Origin: a virus
Virus record (IMG/VR): IMGVR_UViG_3300032954_000052
Coordinates: 1-32,359 of that record
Length of the DNA stretch: 32,359 nucleotides
Strand: one strand, 5' to 3'
The position numbers and the translations under genes were made by a program. Numbering within the stretch: position 1 is the stretch's first letter; each line of letters begins with the position of its first letter. Positions 28,638-32,359 of the stretch are shown here, piece by piece. The notes under the pieces are model-generated. The model was not told the origin of the DNA, did not search any database, and saw only the letters and a list, made by a program, of their open reading frames with translations.

Positions 28638-28677
28638 TTTTGTGCCGGGATTACTCTATGTTAATCGCGGTAGAAAA
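28638..28677 (+). repeat. Dispersed palindromic element, copy R10
   Basis: CCGGGATTA, spacer CTCTATGT, TAATCGCGG, followed by TAGAAAATC. It lies 17 bases upstream of the ATG at 28620. Confidence 0.9.
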
Positions 28678-28683
28678 TCATAT

Positions 28684-28932
28684 CTACCAAGCTTCCTTCC
28701 GCATCTCTACTTCGAAAAGATGGTCGGCATGTCGCCACGATACGCGCGGAGTGCTTCGGTCAGCCCGGGGGAGATGTTCCACAATCCCGCCGAACGAAAA
28801 AACAAGTTGTTTGTACAATTCCGCAGCCGCTTTTTGGGTCATACCGCTAACAGCGCCGGAGCGAATGTAATGCTCTTCTAAATCCATCGAAGCTCTACGT
28901 ACCGTCCATTCAACTTTGTAGGTCGTTTTCAT
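28684..28932 (-). CDS. Hypothetical early protein, 82 aa
   Basis: The product (MKTTYKVEWTVRRASMDLEE...) has an amphipathic N-terminal strand, a helix with SGMTQKAAAELYKQLVFSFG, and an acidic/aromatic end. It is soluble and looks alpha/beta. GAGAGGAA precedes the ATG. No family is recognised. It lies seven bases downstream of the 35-aa membrane gene. Confidence 0.65.
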   Translation of the reverse strand: MKTTYKVEWTVRRASMDLEEHYIRSGAVSGMTQKAAAELYKQLVFSFGGIVEHLPRADRSTPRVSWRHADHLFEVEMRKEAW

Positions 28933-28939
28933 GTTCCTC

Positions 28940-29047
28940 TCACATCGTCCAGATTAATCCCACAATCCCAGCCGCAATCAACATGCACAGAGCCAGCACT
29001 AGAGTGATTGCGGCGAGATCGCCTTGAGTAATGCCTAGATCACGCAT
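28940..29047 (-). CDS. Tiny membrane protein, 35 aa
   Basis: The product is MRDLGITQGD followed by one transmembrane segment (LAAITLVLALCMLIAAGIVG) and LIWTM. The ribosome-binding site is weak (CGGGATTC). A longer frame to 29194 was rejected because it covers the 45-aa gene, which has a better site. The function may be membrane-related; a holin-like or host-modulating peptide cannot be told apart. Confidence 0.5.
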   Translation of the reverse strand: MRDLGITQGDLAAITLVLALCMLIAAGIVGLIWTM

Positions 29048-29066
29048 CGAAGAATCCCGCACACAT

Positions 29067-29204
29067 TTAATTACACCAGTAACCCAGCTCAGTTGCGGGC
29101 CACACTGCGCGTTCCCAAAACGTTTTGAAATCATAAAGCCGCTGACCTTTTCCCCCACGTCGGTTCCAGAAGTCTCTGTATTCCATATAGACAATCAGTT
29201 TCAT
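29067..29204 (-). CDS. First gene of the early block, 45-aa basic protein
   Basis: The ATG at 29204 has AAGGGG 9 bases upstream and is the first start codon after the sigma70 promoter at 29238-29266. The product (MKLIVYMEYRDFWNRRGGKG...) is rich in Arg, Lys, Trp and Tyr and ends ERAVWPATELGYWCN. No motif is known. Its place as the first early gene suggests an immediate role against the host. Confidence 0.6.
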   Translation of the reverse strand: MKLIVYMEYRDFWNRRGGKGQRLYDFKTFWERAVWPATELGYWCN

Positions 29205-29237
29205 CTCAATTCCCCTTCGTTGTTAACCTTTGCTGCC

Positions 29238-29266
29238 ATTGTAGATCTGCTCAGCTATGTTGTCGA
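29238..29266 (-). promoter_or_regulatory. Sigma70-type early promoter
   Basis: Minus strand: -35 TCGACA (29266-29261), 17-bp spacer, -10 TACAAT (29243-29238); five of six consensus bases in each. The predicted start near 29231 leaves a short leader before the ATG at 29204. Confidence 0.65.
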
Positions 29267-29463
29267 TGGTCGAGACTACATTTAATTGTAACTGGCGACC
29301 GGGTAAGTAGCTCCGGCGAACATGAGCAACACGGACTGAAGAGACATAGTAGAAGGAGACATTGGGGAATCAGGACGTGAACATAGCCTCGCGTGGCACC
29401 ATCCCACCCCCATCTCCCACCACTCCCCTCCTATACCATACTCACTCACGCTTCCGCAGCCTA

Positions 29464-29577
29464 TCTATATATAGTAGTAGTGGCGAGTGTGCAAGGTCCA
29501 TTGAGGCTGCAATCGTTGACTCGTCAACTAGTTCGATAATTGGACGTTATGTCAAATGCGGGCTGGCTGATATATCA
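29464..29577. promoter_or_regulatory. Cluster of short palindromes (possible operators or origin)
   Basis: Four perfect short palindromes lie within 114 bases: CTATATATAG (29464-29473), GTTGACTCGTCAAC with arms GTTGAC/GTCAAC (29515-29528), AACTAGTT (29526-29533) and TGATATATCA (29568-29577). They sit upstream of both divergent blocks. Confidence 0.4.
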
Positions 29578-29838
29578 ACGGGGGAGGGGGAAAATTTCCT
29601 CCAGCAATGAAAATTTGCAAGGCACCCCCCTATTTTTTCTGAAATTTTTCAACTCTCTCAGAACCTGACTCGATTTTCTATTCTTCTTCTTGTTCTTCAT
29701 CGACTGTGTTGCGGGATTTTTTCTGTTTACTACTTACCCGCGCGCCAGTAATCGTAAAATGCAATCGCGAGAGTAGCGAGACCCCCTGCACTCCCCATTT
29801 CCCAATTTCTAAAAATTTTTTCAGTAATTTTCTCCCCA

Positions 29839-29879
29839 TTTCCTACCGTGATTACTTTTTATTAATTTATGCAGAAAAT
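29839..29879 (+). repeat. Dispersed palindromic element, copy R11 (degenerate)
   Basis: CCGTGATTA, spacer CTTTTTAT, then TAATTTATG instead of TAATCGCGG, followed by AGAAAAT. The right arm is decayed. It lies 113 bases upstream of the terminase block. Confidence 0.7.
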
Positions 29880-29992
29880 TCGCTGAATAGTTGTTCTGCC
29901 CCTACTTGCCGCTTCCTCCTGGCAGTCCGGCTTCCCTTTCTGCATTTTCTATGTCACAGTGCAGCCATTCTTCCACCCTTTGAGGTGCCGCA

Positions 29993-30340
29993 ATGTCTGA
30001 AGCTACTTCCCGTGCCCCGCTTCGGCTGAATTACAGTCATGAAGCAATGATTGACCTGATCTTGGCCGAGCCCTCGGTCACAAATAAAGAACTTGCGCAG
30101 ATCTTCTCCTACAGCGAGGCATGGATCTCCCATATCCGCAATGCTGACAGCTTCCAAGCTCGAATCGCAGAGCGAAAAGCCCTGGTTGTCGATCCTCGTA
30201 TTCGGCAGAATCTCGAAGACCGCCTCGCTCATGTCGCTGCTTCCTCCATCTCCAAGCTCCAAGAGAAGCTTGAAAGCCCAGATGCTTCTGCAGCTCTCGC
30301 TCTCGATGCGCTGGGTGTCGCTGTGCTGGGGCTTCGCTGA
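29993..30340 (+). CDS. Candidate small terminase / HTH protein, 115 aa
   Basis: The N-terminal half is a helix-turn-helix of the type found in small terminases: MIDLILAEPSVTNKELAQIF followed by SYSEAWISHIR. The C-terminal half is a long helix (AASSISKLQEKLES) with an Ala/Leu-rich end. The gene opens the packaging block. GAGG precedes the ATG, and its stop overlaps the next start (TGATG). Small terminases bind phage DNA at the packaging site and guide the large subunit. It is shorter than most; the protein at 30340 is related and may be its partner. Confidence 0.65.
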   Translation: MSEATSRAPLRLNYSHEAMIDLILAEPSVTNKELAQIFSYSEAWISHIRNADSFQARIAERKALVVDPRIRQNLEDRLAHVAASSISKLQEKLESPDASAALALDALGVAVLGLR

Positions 30341-30957
30341 TGGGCAACTCCGACAGTGATTTCACGGAGCTGGTGCAGTTGCTTGCCGATGGTGAAGCAG
30401 GGAAACTGGCTGGGGCTGAGGTGCCTGTGGTACCCCCGCCTACGGCGGCGTGCACTGGCTTGTCTGTACCCCTCCAGTTCACTTTCCCGGCGCTGATTGA
30501 TGTGCTGATAAACAACCCCAGCTTCTCTGCGCAGCAAGTTGGAGAGTGCTTTGGACAAGGTGCGGGCTGGTTCACTCGAATTCTAGCTACCAAAGCCTTT
30601 CAGGATGCGCTTGACCCAGTTCGGCACATGATTGCCAATCCTGACTTTTCGATGACCCTCGATGAGCGCTTCGCAGCATTGACGATTCAGAGCGTCTCTG
30701 TCCTGCAGGATAAAATCGAGAAGAATGGGAAGGCTCTGCCAGACCTGACTGTGGTGAAGATCGCTGAGTTGGGAGTGAAGGCTCTGGGAATGGGGCTGAA
30801 GAAGAAGGATGAAGAGGACTCCAAGCCTGCTGAAGCTGCTAAGAACAGCTCTGAGCTAGTTGCAGAACGGATCATGGCGGCAATGGCGAAGCAAAAGGCA
30901 GCAGCTACTTCTGATGCTGTTGATGTGGAAGTACGCGAGGTGAAGAGTGGCAAATAG
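30340..30957 (+). CDS. Candidate small terminase, related to the preceding gene
   Basis: The 205-aa product has an HTH-like segment (FPALIDVLINNPSFSAQQVG...GWFTRI) and a following helix (ALTIQSVSVLQDKIEK) that match in order the HTH and QEKLE helix of the 115-aa protein, so the two are diverged copies. It has an N-terminal acidic extension and a charged Lys/Glu/Ala tail. Its 3' end overlaps the large terminase start by 11 bases, a position typical of a small terminase. One or both copies may form the oligomeric ring. Confidence 0.65.
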   Translation: MGNSDSDFTELVQLLADGEAGKLAGAEVPVVPPPTAACTGLSVPLQFTFPALIDVLINNPSFSAQQVGECFGQGAGWFTRILATKAFQDALDPVRHMIANPDFSMTLDERFAALTIQSVSVLQDKIEKNGKALPDLTVVKIAELGVKALGMGLKKKDEEDSKPAEAAKNSSELVAERIMAAMAKQKAAATSDAVDVEVREVKSGK

Positions 30958-32359
30958 CCTGCAGACCCAACTGAAAAAGACTGAGCTAACAGCAGAGCTG
31001 ATTGAAGGCTTTGCTGTCACTTACTTATACTCGGGGCTGGATGAGCCGAAGCCTACTCCACAGTTCCATCGCGAGGGCTGGCAACTTTACTGCTCGCCGA
31101 AGGTTCAATGCAGCGTCATTGCACCTCGGGGACATGCGAAAAGTTCTGCTCTGACGCATATCTTCATTCTTGCGTCTGTGCTGTTTCGCTCTGACAGCTA
31201 TGTTATTCTCATTTCCACCAATGAAGAATTGGCGATTGAGCACTTAGGGGATATCACAAGGGAGCTGACTGAAAACGAGGAGCTGATTAATGACTTCGGA
31301 ATTAAAGGATTTATCACCAATTCTAAAACTGAAATCATCGTCGAGTTCAGTGATGGACACCAATTTCGCATCCTTGCCCGAGGGTCTGGTCAGAAACTGC
31401 GCGGACGAAAATGGCGTGGTATGCGTCCGGGCCTTATTGTGTGCGATGACCTTGAAGATGATGAACAAGTTGAAAATAAAGAGCGACGTGAAAAATTTCG
31501 AAAGTGGTTTAATCGAGCCGTCATACCAGCTCTGCGTCGCGGCGGGAAAGTGCGAGTCCACGGGACCATCCTGCATGAGGATTCCCTCTTAGCCCGCTTC
31601 CATCGCCAGACCCGCGAAAACAAATCCTGGGAAGTCCTCTATTACAAGGCCCACAAAGCCTATGATGACTTCAGCGAAATTCTCTGGCCGGAACAGTTCA
31701 CTGAAGCAGACCTCCGTGCAATTCGTCAGCGCTACATTGATGATAATGACGCCTCTGGCTATTCCCAGGAATACCTCAATGACCCGTATGATAACACTGA
31801 CGGCTACTTAAAGAAGGAATATTTCCAGCAAATGGAAGATGAGGACTTCGAAGAGAACGTGCAGGTTTGTGTGGGCGTTGACTTTGCCATTTCAAAGAAG
31901 GACAAGGCCAATCGAAGCAGCTTCACCTTCGCTGGCCGCACTGTTGCCAACAACTTGCACTTCTTCCACCAGGATAAAGGTCGCTGGGGCACCGATGAGA
32001 TCATTGATAAGATGCTGCAGTATGAGAAAGATCTTGAACCACAGGTTTGGTTCGTGGAGGATGGGATTATCTGGAAAGCGATCGAACCCATTCTCACCGC
32101 AGAAATGCGTCAGAAAAATATCTTTCTCAATGTCGTGGCCCTTCCTTCTACCAAAGATAAGGCCACTCGCGGGCGTAGCTGGCAGAAGCGAATGAAAGCT
32201 CTCACCTGCAAGTTCGACAAGCAGGCTGAATGGTACGCTGACTACGAACACGAATGCCTGCGATTCACCGGCTATTCTGATGCTGTCCTGGATGACCAGT
32301 TCGACTCTTCTGCTATCCTCTCCCGGGGTTTCGATTCTCTCCCGATGGTCACTGAAGAG
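30947..32359 (+). CDS. terL: Large terminase subunit, 3' end outside the window
   Basis: A frame from the GTG at 30947 stays open to the window end (471 codons). An upstream in-frame stop excludes an earlier start, and GAGG lies just upstream. Residues 59-66 (APRGHAKS) are the Walker A motif. GLIVCDDLEDDE at about 162-173 is Walker B with the catalytic acidic pair. The C-terminal nuclease domain begins with GVDFAISKKDKANRSSF (D312), an RNase-H-like core as in TerL proteins. It pumps DNA into the prohead and cuts it. The start overlaps the previous gene in another frame. It is partial because the window ends. Confidence 0.93.
   Translation, partial: MANSLQTQLKKTELTAELIEGFAVTYLYSGLDEPKPTPQFHREGWQLYCSPKVQCSVIAPRGHAKSSALTHIFILASVLFRSDSYVILISTNEELAIEHLGDITRELTENEELINDFGIKGFITNSKTEIIVEFSDGHQFRILARGSGQKLRGRKWRGMRPGLIVCDDLEDDEQVENKERREKFRKWFNRAVIPALRRGGKVRVHGTILHEDSLLARFHRQTRENKSWEVLYYKAHKAYDDFSEILWPEQFTEADLRAIRQRYIDDNDASGYSQEYLNDPYDNTDGYLKKEYFQQMEDEDFEENVQVCVGVDFAISKKDKANRSSFTFAGRTVANNLHFFHQDKGRWGTDEIIDKMLQYEKDLEPQVWFVEDGIIWKAIEPILTAEMRQKNIFLNVVALPSTKDKATRGRSWQKRMKALTCKFDKQAEWYADYEHECLRFTGYSDAVLDDQFDSSAILSRGFDSLPMVTEE

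Larger units (their letters stand above)
29205..29992. other. Divergent control region without genes
   Basis: About 790 bases separate the minus-strand early block from the plus-strand packaging block. It holds the early promoter, a pyrimidine-rich stretch (about 29400-29460), a run of short perfect palindromes (29464-29577) and AT-rich tracts with phased T runs (29625-29880), ending with palindrome R11. Two frames in it (29362-29610 and 29706-30029, plus) lack ribosome-binding sites and were rejected. It could be an origin or regulatory switch. Confidence 0.55.

Noticed and set aside
29362-29610. 82-codon plus-strand frame in the divergent control region
   Set aside because: TTG start, no ribosome-binding site, Ser-rich and pyrimidine-biased, crosses several palindromes.
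885-29879. CRISPR array
   Set aside because: The palindromic repeats are dispersed over 29 kb with no regular spacing and no spacers between them.
1-32359. Prophage or temperate lifestyle
   Set aside because: No integrase, excisionase, repressor or attachment-site pair was seen; lysogeny genes may still lie outside the window.

Overview
The window is a piece of the genome of a tailed double-stranded DNA phage (Caudoviricetes). Its host is probably Gram-negative: the lysis region encodes a lipobox lipoprotein and a GH108-type muramidase, and one tail protein starts with a Sec signal. Several accessory proteins resemble those of phages of Burkholderiales and other Pseudomonadota, but that is an inference. 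No integrase, repressor or other lysogeny gene is visible. The window opens in the tail genes and closes inside the large terminase gene, so portal, capsid and most tail genes lie outside it.

Layout. (1) 1-10450, plus strand, late genes: a small orphan gene, an HNH endonuclease on the opposite strand, a 590-base non-coding stretch, a small putative virion protein, a PurD-like ATP-grasp enzyme, tail-fibre-type proteins, two beta-helix tailspike-like proteins, then holin, endolysin, a small membrane protein, a lipoprotein and two tiny genes. (2) 10527-25123, minus strand, replication and recombination: family A DNA polymerase with a fused uracil-DNA-glycosylase-like domain, ParB/methyltransferase fusion, Sak4-like ATPase, Cas4/AddB-like nuclease, Dda/RecD-like helicase, a DUF4406 protein, three HNH genes or remnants, and many small genes linked by ATGA or TGATG overlaps. 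(3) 25136-25671: a non-coding stretch with an unusually dense set of adjoining inverted repeats. (4) 25672-29204, minus strand, early accessory genes: two paralogous proteins of about 205 residues and a group of very small, mostly membrane-type proteins. A good sigma70-type promoter lies at 29238-29266. (5) 29205-29992: a non-coding divergent control region. (6) 29993-end, plus strand, packaging: two related HTH proteins (candidate small terminases) and the large terminase.

The strongest unexplained signal is a family of 11 dispersed palindromic elements of about 36-45 bp. Each carries two inverted GATTA half-sites (usually CCGNGATTA) separated by exactly 8 bp. Ten are intergenic, most of them just upstream of a gene block, and one sits in frame inside the DNA polymerase gene at a domain junction. 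They look like the binding sites of one phage regulator or structural DNA-binding protein. Other notable items are a near-consensus bacterial parS site at 26883-26898, the structured region at 25346-25663 (candidate non-coding RNA), a promoter-like or terminator-like palindrome directly upstream of the polymerase gene, and several genes too short for ordinary gene callers.
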